In this document: piece by piece, positions 43,818 through 53,852 of the stretch
How the letters are laid out: each line of letters begins with the position of its first letter
Position numbering within the stretch: the stretch's first letter is position 1
Assembly (NCBI RefSeq): GCF_014192105.1
Contig: NZ_JACHXK010000026.1
Coordinates: forward strand, 1 to 64,000
From: Paenibacillus phyllosphaerae
GTDB lineage: Bacteria; Bacillota; Bacilli; Paenibacillales; Paenibacillaceae
DNA: 64,000 nt
Reading direction: 5' to 3'
Notes under the pieces: generated by a model
Told to the model about the DNA's origin: nothing
The model's input: the letters and a program-made list of their open reading frames with translations, nothing else
Database searches by the model: none
Program-made: the position numbers and the translations under genes

Positions 43818-44384
43818 ATGGCAATTGAAGTGGGCGCCAAGTTAGAGGGCAAAGTGACAGGCATTACGCATTTCGGGGCATTCGTCGACTTGTCGGGAGG
43901 TGTCACGGGGCTCGTTCACATTTCGGAAATTGCCGATAATTACGTCAAAGACGTGAAGGATCATCTGAAGCTGGACGATGTGGTCACAGTGAAGGTCATC
44001 AACGTGGATAAAGACGGTAAGATCGGACTTTCGATTAAACAGGCCGTCGATCGGCCAGAAGGTTCTGCACCGCCAGCTCGTGAGCGCGGACCAGGCGGCG
44101 GAGGCTTCAATCGTGATCGTGGCCCAAGCGGCGGCGGTGGCGGTGGCGGCGGGTTTAACCGCGGACCAGGCGGCGGTGGTGGCGGTGGATTTAACCGTGG
44201 ACCAGGCGGCGGTGGCGGCGGCGGTGGCCGTCCATTCAAGTCGCAATCGGGCAAACCCTCTTATGGCAAACCGTCCTTCGAGGACAAAATGTCCCGCTTC
44301 TTGAAAGATAGTGAAGAGCGCATTTCCTCCCTGAAGAAGAATACCGAGGGTAAGCGAGGCGGACGCGGCGCGAAGCGCGTCTAA
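43818..44384 (+). CDS. yabR: S1-domain RNA-binding protein YabR with a Gly-rich tail
   Basis: A 188-residue protein. The S1 domain covers residues 1-75 (GKVTGITHFGAFVDL, then GLVHISEIADNYV). Residues 76-140 hold a low-complexity repeat of GPGGGGGGGFNR-like units, like RGG/Gly-rich tails of RNA-binding proteins. A basic C-terminus follows. In other Bacillales YabR has only a short linker here. ATG follows AGGGAGGA. It likely binds RNA or ribosomes (general-stress-protein-13 group). A strong terminator follows. Confidence 0.9.
   Translation: MAIEVGAKLEGKVTGITHFGAFVDLSGGVTGLVHISEIADNYVKDVKDHLKLDDVVTVKVINVDKDGKIGLSIKQAVDRPEGSAPPARERGPGGGGFNRDRGPSGGGGGGGGFNRGPGGGGGGGFNRGPGGGGGGGGRPFKSQSGKPSYGKPSFEDKMSRFLKDSEERISSLKKNTEGKRGGRGAKRV
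44095..44235 (+). repeat. GGN-type tandem repeat inside yabR
   Basis: Three or so imperfect copies of a unit coding GPGGGGGGGFNR account for the Gly-rich tail. The repeats are in frame and vary in the number of GGC/GGT codons, suggesting slippage. Confidence 0.8.
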
Positions 44385-44391
44385 TTATATA

Positions 44392-44451
44392 AGGCACATC
44401 AAAGGTACTCCGAAGTCGGCAACTGCTGGCGATCGGATGTGCCTTTTTTAT
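44392..44451 (+). terminator. Rho-independent terminator after yabR
   Basis: A perfect 9-bp repeat (AGGCACATC with GATGTGCCT) around a 35-base loop, then TTTTTTATTT. Confidence 0.8.
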
Positions 44452-44893
44452 TTGTTCCGGCTCGATGTCCGTTAGAACGACTCTCCCTGCTTGGTATCCA
44501 TTCCTCCGTCGGTACCTCGCTCCACCCTTATCCGAAGAGAGGCATCCCTTCCTCCGACAACAATCACCGACAGCCGCTCTTCTGGCGCTGTCGTAAACTC
44601 GCCGGATCGGCAATGCCGAAGCCCTGCCCATGCTCCTTTTACGCTCGCCGAACCGGAAATACCCTCTCCATATGCCGAATCAACCCCGTTTATACCTCTT
44701 CACCGCAAAAACTTTTCTTTGCTTCTCCCCGATTCCCGACATGTTCCTACGGCATATCGCCTCGAATTCGCCCTGACCAAGCAAGGATTTTTGTTGAATG
44801 GTTGGTTTCATTCTCGCGCTCCAATGCGTGAAACCCCTTACAAACACTGGGTTTTCCTCGTGGTGACATTACGCACATGCCTCCATGCGGCCT
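44452..44893 (+). other. Gap upstream of spoIIE
   Basis: About 440 bases. A 155-codon open frame covers 44491-44958 but has no ribosome binding site or family resemblance and is rejected. No tRNA gene is seen, although B. subtilis has some near here. Nothing else is recognised until the spoIIE promoter. Confidence 0.5.
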
Positions 44894-44959
44894 TGTCGGA
44901 AAAAACTTTGGTCCGAGTACCGCCTTCTGACAAACTTCCTGAATACGCGCTCCTATAAT
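44894..44959 (+). promoter_or_regulatory. Spo0A-type sigma-A promoter of spoIIE
   Basis: CTGACA at 44927-44932 and TATAAT at 44954-44959 are separated by 21 bp. The abnormal 21-bp spacing is known at B. subtilis spoIIE, where Spo0A~P activates. TGTCGGA at 44894-44900 is one base from a 0A box, and a weaker reverse match overlaps the -35. Confidence 0.7.
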
Positions 44960-44979
44960 GAGAATCACAAATCCCGGAA

Positions 44980-47493
44980 ATGGTGGTGCATGAGCAAATG
45001 GACAAGCATAACGTAGTGGTCTTCCCTGGGCTAGAGAAAAAGACGGGCGTAATTCAAAGCAAGGTGCGCAAGGGCAAAGATTGGGCAGCGGCTCGCCCGT
45101 GGGTGCAGATGGTAGCGGCAAAAAAGTGGACGCTCGTGCTGATGGCGGTGGGGGTGCTTCTCGGACGGGCGGTTATACTGGAGAGTCTCACACCGTTTGC
45201 AGTCGCGTACTTCGCGGTCGTCTATTTTTTGCGAAGGGACGCTTTCCTGCCTGTAGGCTTGTCCATCATCGGTGGCAGCTTCCTCGCGATATCGCCGGAG
45301 CCGATGTGGATCGCGATGGAGCTTGCAGTCGTCTATCTGCTCATACGAGGGCTCGAGGCATACGAGAAGGCCGAACTCAACTATGCGCCGCTGCTCGTTT
45401 TTTTATCCACGATGCTCGTCAGGTTGTTCGATACGGTGATCGCGGGATCGCTTGGCTGGTATCAGTTGATGATGGTCGGTGTCGAGGCAGCCCTCGCGTT
45501 CGTGCTGACGCTCGTATTCGTTCAGGCGGTTCCGGTTCTGACCATGACCCGCAAGACGTCAGCACTGAAGAACGAAGAAATTATTTGCCTCATGATTATG
45601 ATGGCTTCGGTCATGACCGGCGCCGTAGGTTGGGTCGTGTACGGGATGTCGGTTGAGCATGTGCTCTCCCGGACGATGCTGCTGCTGTTCGCCTTCGTTG
45701 GCGGTGCGCCGCTTGGTGCTTCGGTCGGCGTCGTTGCTGGTCTTATCTTAAGTCTTGCCGATCTTGGCGCGATCGTGCAGATGAGCCTGCTTGCCTTTGC
45801 CGGGCTGTTGGCAGGACTACTACGTGAAGGGGGAAAACTCGCGGTCGCATTTGGCATGCTGCTGGGTACTTCCATTCTATCCATCTATATCGGCACGCAG
45901 ACGGATGTCATGACGTCGACGTGGGAATCGGTTGCGGCCGTGACCTTGTTCCTGCTGATGCCGCGCTCGATTATTCGTACGGTGGCCAAATACGTTCCCG
46001 GCACGAATGAGCATGTGAAGAGCCAGCATGAATATGCGAAGCGGGTGAGGGATGTTACGGCGCAGCGGGTATCGCAGTTCTCGGAAGTGTTCCGCCAGCT
46101 GTCGCGCAGCTTTGGCCAGGTGAACACGACGGTGGAGAACAAGCGCGATGAAGCGGTGAACCACTTTATGAATGCGGCTTCGGAGAAACAGTGCAGCAGC
46201 TGCTATCGCAAAGACTTATGCTGGGAGGGGAAATTTTATCAGACGTACAAAATGATGACCGAGATGATGACCGTCGTGGAGGATGGCCGGACGAAGCTGA
46301 CCGCCAAGGAGATTCCGAAAGAGTGGACCTCCCATTGCGCGAAGCCGACGCAAGTATTGGATGTGCTCGTGCAGGAGTACGAGATGTACAAGCACGATCA
46401 GCATTGGAAGAAGCAGCTTAACGATTCCCGGCAACTGGTAGCCGAGCAGCTATCGGGGGTATCCCAGGTGATGGAGGACCTGGCGCGCGAGATCAAGCGG
46501 GAAGGGCAGCAGCTGCATTTGCAGGAGGAACAGATCCGTGAGGCGTTGGAGGGCCTCGGCTTATCGATACAAACGATCGACGTCGTAAATTTGGAGGAAG
46601 GTAATGTTGAGATTGAAGTCTACCACACGTTCGGCCGTCGTTACGACGAATGCCGCAAAATTATCGCTCCGCTCTTATCCGACATCCTGGGCGAGCCAAT
46701 CGCCGTTATGTCTGAGCGCCACGCGGAGAAACAGGGTGAGCCGTCGCTTGTTATTTTCGGGTCCGCGAAGGCATTCGAGGTCGAGACTGGCATTGCCGGC
46801 GTTGCCAAAGGAGGCGATCTGCTCTCAGGCGACAGCTTCAGCACAGTAGAACTGGGGAACGGCAAATTTGCGGTGGCCATCAGCGATGGTATGGGCAACG
46901 GTGAGCGTGCGAAGCTGGAAAGCAGCACGGCCCTGACCATTCTGCAGCAGCTGCTGCAATCGGGCATGGACGAGAAGCTCGCGATCAAGTCGGTCAATTC
47001 GGTTCTGCTGCTCCGTTCGCAGGATGAAATGTTTGCAACCGTCGACGTTGCGCTGATTGACATGTATTCAGCAAAGACGACGTTTTTGAAAATCGGGTCC
47101 ACGCCAAGCTTCATTAAACGTGGGAATGAGGTCATTCCCATTACCGCCAGCAATTTGCCTGTCGGCATTCTTAAGGACATTGACGTTGACCTGATCCGTG
47201 TCCAGTTGCAGCCTGGCGATACGCTTATCATGATGACCGACGGCATCTATGATGCGCCCGGCCATGCGGTCAATAAGGAGCTGTGGATGAAGCGGGTCAT
47301 CCAGGATATCCGCTACGAAGAACCGCAGCAGATCGCAGATGCGCTGCTTGATACGGTTGTACGCCATCATAAAGGAGAGATTGTCGATGACATGACCGTT
47401 GTAGTCGCGCGCGTAGACAAGCACCAGCCGGAGTGGGCGACCTTCCGCTGGCCAGGCGTCACGAAAGTGGAACGCCCAAGGACGGTGAGTTGA
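44980..47493 (+). CDS. spoIIE: Stage II sporulation protein E (SpoIIE)
   Basis: An 837-residue membrane phosphatase that dephosphorylates SpoIIAA to release sigma-F and also helps place the asymmetric septum. About ten membrane spans occupy residues 45-330, a regulatory/FtsZ-interacting region about 340-600, and a PP2C phosphatase domain about 600-825. Metal-binding Asp residues lie in ISDGMGNGERAK (D636), MMTDGIYDAP (D754) and DDMTVVVARV. ATG 44980 has a weak ribosome binding site; ATG 44998 after GGTGG is an alternative. A Spo0A-type promoter precedes it. Confidence 0.96.
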   Translation: MVVHEQMDKHNVVVFPGLEKKTGVIQSKVRKGKDWAAARPWVQMVAAKKWTLVLMAVGVLLGRAVILESLTPFAVAYFAVVYFLRRDAFLPVGLSIIGGSFLAISPEPMWIAMELAVVYLLIRGLEAYEKAELNYAPLLVFLSTMLVRLFDTVIAGSLGWYQLMMVGVEAALAFVLTLVFVQAVPVLTMTRKTSALKNEEIICLMIMMASVMTGAVGWVVYGMSVEHVLSRTMLLLFAFVGGAPLGASVGVVAGLILSLADLGAIVQMSLLAFAGLLAGLLREGGKLAVAFGMLLGTSILSIYIGTQTDVMTSTWESVAAVTLFLLMPRSIIRTVAKYVPGTNEHVKSQHEYAKRVRDVTAQRVSQFSEVFRQLSRSFGQVNTTVENKRDEAVNHFMNAASEKQCSSCYRKDLCWEGKFYQTYKMMTEMMTVVEDGRTKLTAKEIPKEWTSHCAKPTQVLDVLVQEYEMYKHDQHWKKQLNDSRQLVAEQLSGVSQVMEDLAREIKREGQQLHLQEEQIREALEGLGLSIQTIDVVNLEEGNVEIEVYHTFGRRYDECRKIIAPLLSDILGEPIAVMSERHAEKQGEPSLVIFGSAKAFEVETGIAGVAKGGDLLSGDSFSTVELGNGKFAVAISDGMGNGERAKLESSTALTILQQLLQSGMDEKLAIKSVNSVLLLRSQDEMFATVDVALIDMYSAKTTFLKIGSTPSFIKRGNEVIPITASNLPVGILKDIDVDLIRVQLQPGDTLIMMTDGIYDAPGHAVNKELWMKRVIQDIRYEEPQQIADALLDTVVRHHKGEIVDDMTVVVARVDKHQPEWATFRWPGVTKVERPRTVS

Positions 47494-47911
47494 TAAATCG
47501 GAATAGCGAAAGTTTATCCATGCGCTATTGGCGGCGCAAGGTGAAGTCTGTCTGCAGCAGATTTCGCCTTGTGCGAGCCTTCTATTCGTATGCGTTTGCC
47601 GGAAGTCGAACAAATCGGATGCGTGCAGGCGACAGGGGCGGCCGATTTGTACGAGGACGGGCAGGCGCATACTTTTTTTGTGTACGGAACGTGAAAGTTT
47701 CGCAGAATCGCCCGTGGAGGGCCTCTGGAAGCGGGCAGCGGTGCTTGTGGCGTGAATTGGGATTTTGGTAAGCTAATAGAGAGGTATACGATTCGTATGC
47801 ACCGCACAACGGTTAATGACAAATGCTAATGCGTAAAGATTAAGTTCTCTCAATTGTGGATATGCTGATAGAGACACTAGCGGTAGATTCCATGTTTTGG
47901 GGGAATGAAGC
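47494..47911 (+). other. Gap between spoIIE and yabS
   Basis: About 418 bases without a supported gene. It holds a stable hairpin at 47534-47574 and an AT-rich leader before yabS. No tRNA is seen. Confidence 0.5.
47534..47574 (+). repeat. Long hairpin after spoIIE
   Basis: GCGCAAGGTGAA pairs with TTCGCCTTGTGC over 12 bases (two G-U pairs) around a loop with further CTG/CAG pairing. No T tract follows on the + strand; it may protect the 3' end of the spoIIE mRNA. Confidence 0.5.
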
Positions 47912-48640
47912 ATGAAACAGATTTTGCTTATCACAGACGGTTGTTCCAATGTCGGCGTTAGCCCGGTGGTTGCAGCAGCGCAGGCCTTTGCGGAAGGCAT
48001 TACGGTGAATGTGGTTGGCGTGCTCGATCAAGGCGATCTCGGCGAATTCGGTTCTGCGGAGATTGAAGAGATCGCGCGTGCCGGCGGCGGCTTGAGCCGG
48101 CTTGCCCACACGCGCCAGCTGTCCCAGACCGTCCAGATGCTCACGCGCAAGACCGTCGTGCAGACGATTCAGCAGGCGGTTCATCGCGAGCTGAAACAGG
48201 TGCTAGGCACTTCTTCTATAGAAGGTCTGCCGCCTGAGAAGCGCAGCGAGGTTGTGCGCGTCATCGATGAACTTGGCGAGACGACCAAGCTTAAGGTCGC
48301 GCTGTTGATTGACGCGAGCGCCAGCATGAAGCCGAAGATGCAGGCAGTGGAAGAGGCTATTCGCGACCTGTCTCTCAGCTTGCAGGCCCGGCAAGGACGG
48401 AGCGAGATCGCTGTCTTTCACTTTCCGGGATCCGCGCACGGCGATGACTGCATGATGGATCTCAATTGGACGGCCGACGTTCGCGGCGTGACCCAATTCC
48501 TGCCCCGGCTGCAGATGCGGGGGACGACGCCGACCGGACCGGCGCTAATGCACGTGGTCGACTTCTTCCGTACGCCATCGCAGTTCTTGGGCAACAACAA
48601 CGACGAAACGGACGGGATGATGAGTGACTACGTCGTTTGA
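47912..48640 (+). CDS. yabS: VWA-domain protein YabS
   Basis: A 242-residue protein. A von Willebrand A-type domain is suggested by LLIDASASMKPKM near residue 130, whose DASAS is the metal-dependent adhesion (MIDAS) motif. The N-terminal part starts with another TDG segment (ILLITDGCSNVG). In B. subtilis yabS lies beside the kinase yabT and is sigma-F controlled; its function is unknown. ATG follows GGGGGAATG. It overlaps the yabT start by 17 bases, so the two are coupled. Confidence 0.88.
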   Translation: MKQILLITDGCSNVGVSPVVAAAQAFAEGITVNVVGVLDQGDLGEFGSAEIEEIARAGGGLSRLAHTRQLSQTVQMLTRKTVVQTIQQAVHRELKQVLGTSSIEGLPPEKRSEVVRVIDELGETTKLKVALLIDASASMKPKMQAVEEAIRDLSLSLQARQGRSEIAVFHFPGSAHGDDCMMDLNWTADVRGVTQFLPRLQMRGTTPTGPALMHVVDFFRTPSQFLGNNNDETDGMMSDYVV

Positions 48641-49553
48641 TTGGAAGCTGCCGAGGGGCACGCTGATTCATGGCAAGTGGAAGCAGAACCGCTACCGGGT
48701 CGAGCGTCTGCTCGGCGAAGGCGCGAACGGCAAAGTCTTTCTCGTCGAACGTCAGCGGACCTGGTATGCGATGAAAATCAGCAGCGATGCCGTCGATCTG
48801 CAATCGGAGGTTAATGTGCTGCAGTCCATCGCCAAACAGCGCCAAGCCGGCAGGCACGAAGCCTACTTGATCGATGTCGATGATTTCCGCAACTCGGATG
48901 GGGTCGATTACCCGTTCTATGTCATGCGCTACATCCGGGGGATGACGCTCTTCGATTACTTGGCCAAGCAGGGGATGGATTGGTTCCCGGTGGTGGGATA
49001 CAGTCTGCTGGTGAAACTGGCGCAGCTTCATAGCGAACAGTGGACGTTCGGTGATCTGAAGGTCGAGAACGTGCTAGTTGGCGACTATGGCCGTGCGGAG
49101 CTGGTCGACTATGGCGGCGTGACGGGCTTTGGCAAGAGTGTTCGGCAATTTACCGAGATCTACGACAGGGGCTACTGGAATGCGGGATCGCGGACGGCCG
49201 ACGCGAAGTACGATCTGTTTTCATTTGCCGTCTTGTGCATTCAGATACACGAGAGCCGCAGGCTGGCGGCATTGACCGCTTCGCTGCTGCCTCAGAATCG
49301 GGCGCCGGAGGAGCTGCTTAAGCTGGCTCGCGTCAACCCGGTGCTTCGAACAATGGAAGATTGGCTTAGCAAAGCGCTGAGGGGAGAGTTCGCCCATACG
49401 CAAGAAGCGGCTAAGAGCTGGCAGCAGTGGCAGCATAAGCACAGCCGCCATGCACCATCGGCGCCGGTACCCCGTTGGATGAAGGGGCTGTTCGTTGCCT
49501 CGGCGGCTTTGCTGGCAACGACAATCTATTGGCTGCTGCGTGCAGGCCTCTAA
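48624..49553 (+). CDS. yabT: Serine/threonine protein kinase YabT
   Basis: A 309-residue Hanks-type kinase with a C-terminal membrane anchor. The Gly loop LGEGANGKVF is near residue 31 and the ATP-binding Lys lies in YAMKI. The catalytic loop is atypical: FGDLKVENVL (Asp near residue 140), lacking the usual HRD, and the DFG is DYG. The last 25 residues form one membrane span. In B. subtilis YabT is a DNA-sensing spore kinase that phosphorylates RecA and AbrB. The GTG start lies inside yabS with GGGATGAT upstream. Confidence 0.9.
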   Translation: MTTSFDWKLPRGTLIHGKWKQNRYRVERLLGEGANGKVFLVERQRTWYAMKISSDAVDLQSEVNVLQSIAKQRQAGRHEAYLIDVDDFRNSDGVDYPFYVMRYIRGMTLFDYLAKQGMDWFPVVGYSLLVKLAQLHSEQWTFGDLKVENVLVGDYGRAELVDYGGVTGFGKSVRQFTEIYDRGYWNAGSRTADAKYDLFSFAVLCIQIHESRRLAALTASLLPQNRAPEELLKLARVNPVLRTMEDWLSKALRGEFAHTQEAAKSWQQWQHKHSRHAPSAPVPRWMKGLFVASAALLATTIYWLLRAGL

Positions 49554-49608
49554 AGCGCGACGGCAGCTAGACCTCGATTGCAAGAGTAGGCAGGTGGATT
49601 CATTCGCT

Positions 49609-51051
49609 ATGGGAGAACAGGAACTTATACATAAGATTTGGTCAGAAGCGGTACGGGAGAAGCTATGGACACCTGCCGATACGATCGTCGTCGCCGTATC
49701 AGGCGGTCCGGATTCTACAGCACTGCTCGATATGCTTTACCGAATAGCCCCCGACGAGGGGCTTAAACTTGTAGCGGCACATGTGGATCATGGTTTTCGC
49801 GGGGAAGAATCGGCTCAGGAAGCGGAAGCTGTCCGAATCTGGGCGAATGCGCTTGGGATCGCCTGTGAGACTATCTACATCGATATGCCTGCTTATATAG
49901 AAGAAACAGGGATGAACGCACAGGCGGCTGCGCGTCAGCGGCGGTATGAATTCCTGCACCAGGTTGCGGCCCAATACGGCGCATCGCGAATCGCCCTTGC
50001 CCATCATGCGGACGACCAAGCGGAGACGGTGCTGATGCGCATCTTGCGGGGGACAAGCACGAGCGGGCTAGCCGGAATTCCGATGGCTCGCAGCGAAAAA
50101 AACGTGCAACTGATCCGGCCCCTGCTCCGTATTAACAAGACGGACATCCTGAATTATTGTACGATGCGCGGGCTCTCCTTTAGCGAGGATAGCAGCAACA
50201 ACAAGCGTGATTATAGCCGGAACCGGATCCGCCTTGACGTTCTGCCTGCCTTAACCGCGTTCAACCCGCAACTGTCCGAGTCTCTGGTCCGGTTGTCAGT
50301 GATTGCAGCCGCCGAGGACGATTGGATGGAAGAGGAGGCGCGTAAGGCCTACAGCCGTCATGTGCAGTCAGACCCAGATGGATGCCGAATCGATCGCAAA
50401 GCGCTGCTTGGCTTGCAAGTCGCTTTACAAAGGAGATTGATTAAACTAATATTGAGTCATATGGGCTTGGAAAAGGAAACCACCATTACGTTCGATCTCA
50501 TTGAGACCTCGCGCAGGGCGGCCGAAGACGGTGCGGCTTCGACGTGGCGGATGGATGCGGGCGGTGGTTTGCGAATTGCAAGGGAATATGATTCCATGCG
50601 GTTCAATCGTATTTCGGCTTCAGACGGTTCCGTTCACGGAACAGGTACATATCTTTACGAGCTTGAGGAAGGCACGCGGCGCATGGAGCTTTCGGAGGCA
50701 GGTGCATGTTTGACGTTCACCTGGGAAGAAGGTTGCAATTATGTGAAGCCTGCCGGGCGTAACGAGGCGGCATTTGATGCAGATCAGCTGACATACCCGC
50801 TTGTTATTCGAAGCCGGATTCCTGGTGACCGCATGCAGGTGCTTGGTTTAAACGGCACCAAAAAAGTGCAAGATATGTTCGTTGATGAACGCGTCCCGCC
50901 ATCACGACGGGAAGTTATGCCCCTGTTAGTCGATGCTACGGGTACCATCCTCTGGATTCCAGGCATCAGACGCGGGGCAGCCGCGCAGGTCACGGACATG
51001 ACGCGGCGTGTGCTGCGCATTCGGGCCGATTTTGCAGGCAAGGCCGAATAA
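49609..51051 (+). CDS. tilS: tRNA(Ile)-lysidine synthetase
   Basis: A 480-residue enzyme that turns C34 into lysidine in the AUA-decoding tRNA(Ile). The PP-loop SGGPDSTALLDML is near residues 30-42. DHGFRGEESAQEA and AHHADDQAETVLMR are further N-type ATPase motifs. The C-terminal region carries the TilS substrate-binding domains. ATG 49609 or GTG 49594 may start it; the frame is open upstream into yabT. It is followed by hpt and ftsH, as in B. subtilis. Confidence 0.94.
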   Translation: MGEQELIHKIWSEAVREKLWTPADTIVVAVSGGPDSTALLDMLYRIAPDEGLKLVAAHVDHGFRGEESAQEAEAVRIWANALGIACETIYIDMPAYIEETGMNAQAAARQRRYEFLHQVAAQYGASRIALAHHADDQAETVLMRILRGTSTSGLAGIPMARSEKNVQLIRPLLRINKTDILNYCTMRGLSFSEDSSNNKRDYSRNRIRLDVLPALTAFNPQLSESLVRLSVIAAAEDDWMEEEARKAYSRHVQSDPDGCRIDRKALLGLQVALQRRLIKLILSHMGLEKETTITFDLIETSRRAAEDGAASTWRMDAGGGLRIAREYDSMRFNRISASDGSVHGTGTYLYELEEGTRRMELSEAGACLTFTWEEGCNYVKPAGRNEAAFDADQLTYPLVIRSRIPGDRMQVLGLNGTKKVQDMFVDERVPPSRREVMPLLVDATGTILWIPGIRRGAAAQVTDMTRRVLRIRADFAGKAE

Positions 51052-51102
51052 GAAGCACACCCTAATTCATATTAATAGGTAAAAACGTGGGAGGTCCCGG
51101 CA

Positions 51103-51642
51103 TTGCTGAACGACATTCAAGAAGTACTATACGACACCGACCAAATTCAGCAGAAGGTAAAGGAACTTGGCGACACAATCAGCCGGGAGTTTGAAGGGCG
51201 GAATCCGCTCGTCATTTGCGTCTTGAAAGGCGCGTTTATTTTCATGGCTGACCTGGTGAAAAACATTACAATCCCGCTTGAAATCGACTTTATGGCGGTA
51301 TCGAGCTACGGATCGTCGACGAAGACATCAGGAGTTGTAAAAATCATCAAAGATTTGGATGTGCCGGTACAAGGCCGGGAAATCATCATCGTGGAAGACA
51401 TTATTGACAGCGGACTGACGCTAAGCTATCTAATCGACGTTCTCGAGCGGCGCAATGCGAAATCCATTACGTTGGTGACGCTGTTTGACAAGCCGGCTGG
51501 CCGTAAGGTACAACTGGATGCCGATCACAAAGGTTTCGTGCTTCCTGACGCATTTGTCGTTGGATATGGGTTGGACTATGCAGAGAAATACCGCAACCTT
51601 CCCCTTATCGGCATTTTGAAACCTGAGGTGTATGAGAAGTAA
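51103..51642 (+). CDS. hpt: Hypoxanthine phosphoribosyltransferase
   Basis: A 179-residue purine-salvage enzyme that makes IMP (and GMP) from hypoxanthine (and guanine) with PRPP. The PRPP-binding loop [17 protein letters not shown] is near residue 88 and the catalytic-loop [10 protein letters not shown] near residue 67. TTG 51103 has GGGAGGT eight bases upstream. In B. subtilis the same tilS-hprT-ftsH order holds, and HprT also binds TilS and FtsH control has been proposed there. A sigma-A promoter precedes ftsH. Confidence 0.95.
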   Translation: MLNDIQEVLYDTDQIQQKVKELGDTISREFEGRNPLVICVLKGAFIFMADLVKNITIPLEIDFMAVSSYGSSTKTSGVVKIIKDLDVPVQGREIIIVEDIIDSGLTLSYLIDVLERRNAKSITLVTLFDKPAGRKVQLDADHKGFVLPDAFVVGYGLDYAEKYRNLPLIGILKPEVYEK

Positions 51643-51728
51643 GCAATTGTTGATCTTCTCGTATGGCATGGCCGATCTCGCGAACGATGCGATTCGCCTT
51701 AGCCATGTCTTCCCCAGAGCAACGGAAT

Positions 51729-51758
51729 TTGTGATGGGTATTCATGCTATGGTAAAAT
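51729..51758 (+). promoter_or_regulatory. Candidate sigma-A promoter of ftsH
   Basis: TTGTGA at 51729-51734 and TAAAAT at 51753-51758 with an 18-bp spacer in the 145-base gap between hpt and ftsH. Confidence 0.5.
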
Positions 51759-51787
51759 ATCTTAAGCGTCTTGAGAGGAGGTAGGGG

Positions 51788-53776
51788 ATGAATCGGATCA
51801 TCCGTAACACTGGATTTTATTTAATCATTTTTTTAGTGACAGTTGGGATATTCCAATTTATCAGCAGCCAAAACGATAGCAGCGTCGAAATCCGGTACGA
51901 CCAGCTTCAGCAAGCGCTGGACGACAACAATGTAGCGGAGTTAACGCTTCAATTCGAGAATTATTCCTATTTGGTCACTGGTAAATATAAAACGAAGCCG
52001 GAGACCGCGGATTCGGAACAATTCTACACGCATACGAACGTTGAGGAATTCGTCGTCCAGGATATGCTGGAACAGGCGGAGAAGAACGGCGTTGACGTGA
52101 AGAATAAGCCGATGAAGGGCGATAGCATTTGGCTGACGTTCTTAACGTCGATTATTCCATTTGTGATCATCTTCATTCTATTCTTCTTCTTGATCAATCA
52201 GGCGCAAGGTGGCGGCGGCAAAGTGATGAACTTTGGTAAAAGCCGGGCTCGCTTGTATAACGAAGAGAAGAAGCGCGTCACATTCGAGGATGTCGCAGGA
52301 GCTGACGAAGAGAAGCAAGAACTTGTCGAGGTTGTCGAGTTCTTGAAGGATCCGCGCAAGTTCGCTGCCGTAGGTGCACGCATCCCGAAAGGCGTCTTGC
52401 TTAACGGCCCTCCAGGTACAGGTAAGACGTTGCTGGCACGAGCAGTCGCTGGTGAGGCAGGCGTTCCGTTCTTCAGTATCTCGGGTTCCGACTTTGTCGA
52501 GATGTTCGTCGGCGTCGGTGCATCCCGTGTACGCGACTTGTTCGAGAATGCGAAGAAGAACGCGCCATGTATCATTTTCATTGACGAGATCGATGCAGTT
52601 GGCCGTCAGCGCGGCGCCGGTCTAGGCGGTGGCCATGACGAGCGCGAACAGACGCTCAACCAATTGCTTGTTGAAATGGACGGTTTCGGCGCGAACGAAG
52701 GCATCATTATCGTAGCCGCAACGAACCGCCCTGATATTCTTGACCCGGCGCTTCTGCGTCCAGGCCGTTTCGACCGTCAGATCACGGTTGACCGTCCAGA
52801 CGTGAAAGGCCGCGAAGCGGTACTGAAGGTCCATGCGCGCAATAAGCCGTTAGACAAGAACGTGAAGCTTGATGTCATCGCGAAGCGTACGACTGGCTTT
52901 ACCGGCGCGGATCTGGAGAACCTGCTTAACGAAGCAGCGCTTCTGGCAGCCCGCCGCAATAAGAAGGACATTGCAATGGTTGAAGTGGACGAAGCGATTG
53001 ACCGCGTTATCGTCGGTACGGAGAAGCGCAGCCGCGTAATCAGCGACCGCGAGAAGCGTATCGTGGCGTATCATGAAGCCGGCCATACGATCATCGGATA
53101 TTTCCTCGAGCACGCGGATATGGTGCACAAGGTAACGATCATCCCGCGCGGACGCGCAGGCGGATATGTCATCATGCTGCCGAAGGAAGACCGTATGCTG
53201 ACGACGAAACAAGAACTGCTCGACAAGGTTACCGGCTTGCTCGGCGGCCGTGTAGCAGAAGAGCTGTTCATCGGCGAGATCGGCACAGGCGCTTACAGCG
53301 ACTTCAAGCAAGCAACCGGCATCGTACGTTCCATGATTATGGAGTACGGCATGAGCGATAAGCTTGGCCCGATGCAGTTCGGCAGCTCGCAAGGTCAAGT
53401 ATTCCTGGGCCGTGATATCGGTCATGAGCAGAATTACTCGGATGCGATTGCGTATGAGATTGACCAAGAGATGCAGAGCATTATCAATGATTGCTACACG
53501 CGTGCGAAGAACTTGCTAACGGAGAGATCCGAAGAGGTTCATCTTATCGCACAGACGCTCCTTCGCGAAGAGACGCTGGAGCTGGAGCAAATTAAGCGTT
53601 TGATCGACAAAGATTCCATCGATGGCAACGACGGTTCATCTTCGGATAAAACGATCGAAGCAACAACCGACCCAATCGTGGATACAATCGGCGGCGTGAA
53701 AGTGCGAATCAACACACAGAAGCAAGGCGACGGTACACCGCCAGTCGATCCGGATAACGGATCCTCCAACGGCTAA
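51788..53776 (+). CDS. ftsH: ATP-dependent zinc metalloprotease FtsH
   Basis: A 662-residue membrane protease. Two membrane spans at about residues 7-26 and 114-136 flank a small extracytoplasmic domain. The AAA module has Walker A GPPGTGKT near residue 207 and Walker [12 protein letters not shown]. The zinc-protease motif HEAGH is near residue 430. It degrades misfolded membrane proteins and regulators such as Spo0M-type and sporulation factors. ATG follows AGAGGAGG. A Ser/Asn/Gly-rich tail ends it and a terminator follows. Confidence 0.97.
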   Translation: MNRIIRNTGFYLIIFLVTVGIFQFISSQNDSSVEIRYDQLQQALDDNNVAELTLQFENYSYLVTGKYKTKPETADSEQFYTHTNVEEFVVQDMLEQAEKNGVDVKNKPMKGDSIWLTFLTSIIPFVIIFILFFFLINQAQGGGGKVMNFGKSRARLYNEEKKRVTFEDVAGADEEKQELVEVVEFLKDPRKFAAVGARIPKGVLLNGPPGTGKTLLARAVAGEAGVPFFSISGSDFVEMFVGVGASRVRDLFENAKKNAPCIIFIDEIDAVGRQRGAGLGGGHDEREQTLNQLLVEMDGFGANEGIIIVAATNRPDILDPALLRPGRFDRQITVDRPDVKGREAVLKVHARNKPLDKNVKLDVIAKRTTGFTGADLENLLNEAALLAARRNKKDIAMVEVDEAIDRVIVGTEKRSRVISDREKRIVAYHEAGHTIIGYFLEHADMVHKVTIIPRGRAGGYVIMLPKEDRMLTTKQELLDKVTGLLGGRVAEELFIGEIGTGAYSDFKQATGIVRSMIMEYGMSDKLGPMQFGSSQGQVFLGRDIGHEQNYSDAIAYEIDQEMQSIINDCYTRAKNLLTERSEEVHLIAQTLLREETLELEQIKRLIDKDSIDGNDGSSSDKTIEATTDPIVDTIGGVKVRINTQKQGDGTPPVDPDNGSSNG

Positions 53777-53796
53777 CGTCAGAACTGAACATATGT

Positions 53797-53852
53797 AAAG
53801 CTGTTCTAGCCATGATTTGTAACTTAGTTGCAATCAGTTGGAACAGCTTTTT
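53797..53852 (+). terminator. Rho-independent terminator after ftsH
   Basis: A perfect 10-bp repeat (AAAGCTGTTC with GAACAGCTTT) around a 34-base loop, then TTTC. Confidence 0.75.

Noticed and set aside
44491-44958. A 155-codon + strand open frame upstream of spoIIE
   Set aside because: It has no ribosome binding site, an odd Pro/Ser/Arg-rich composition, overlaps the spoIIE promoter and resembles no family.
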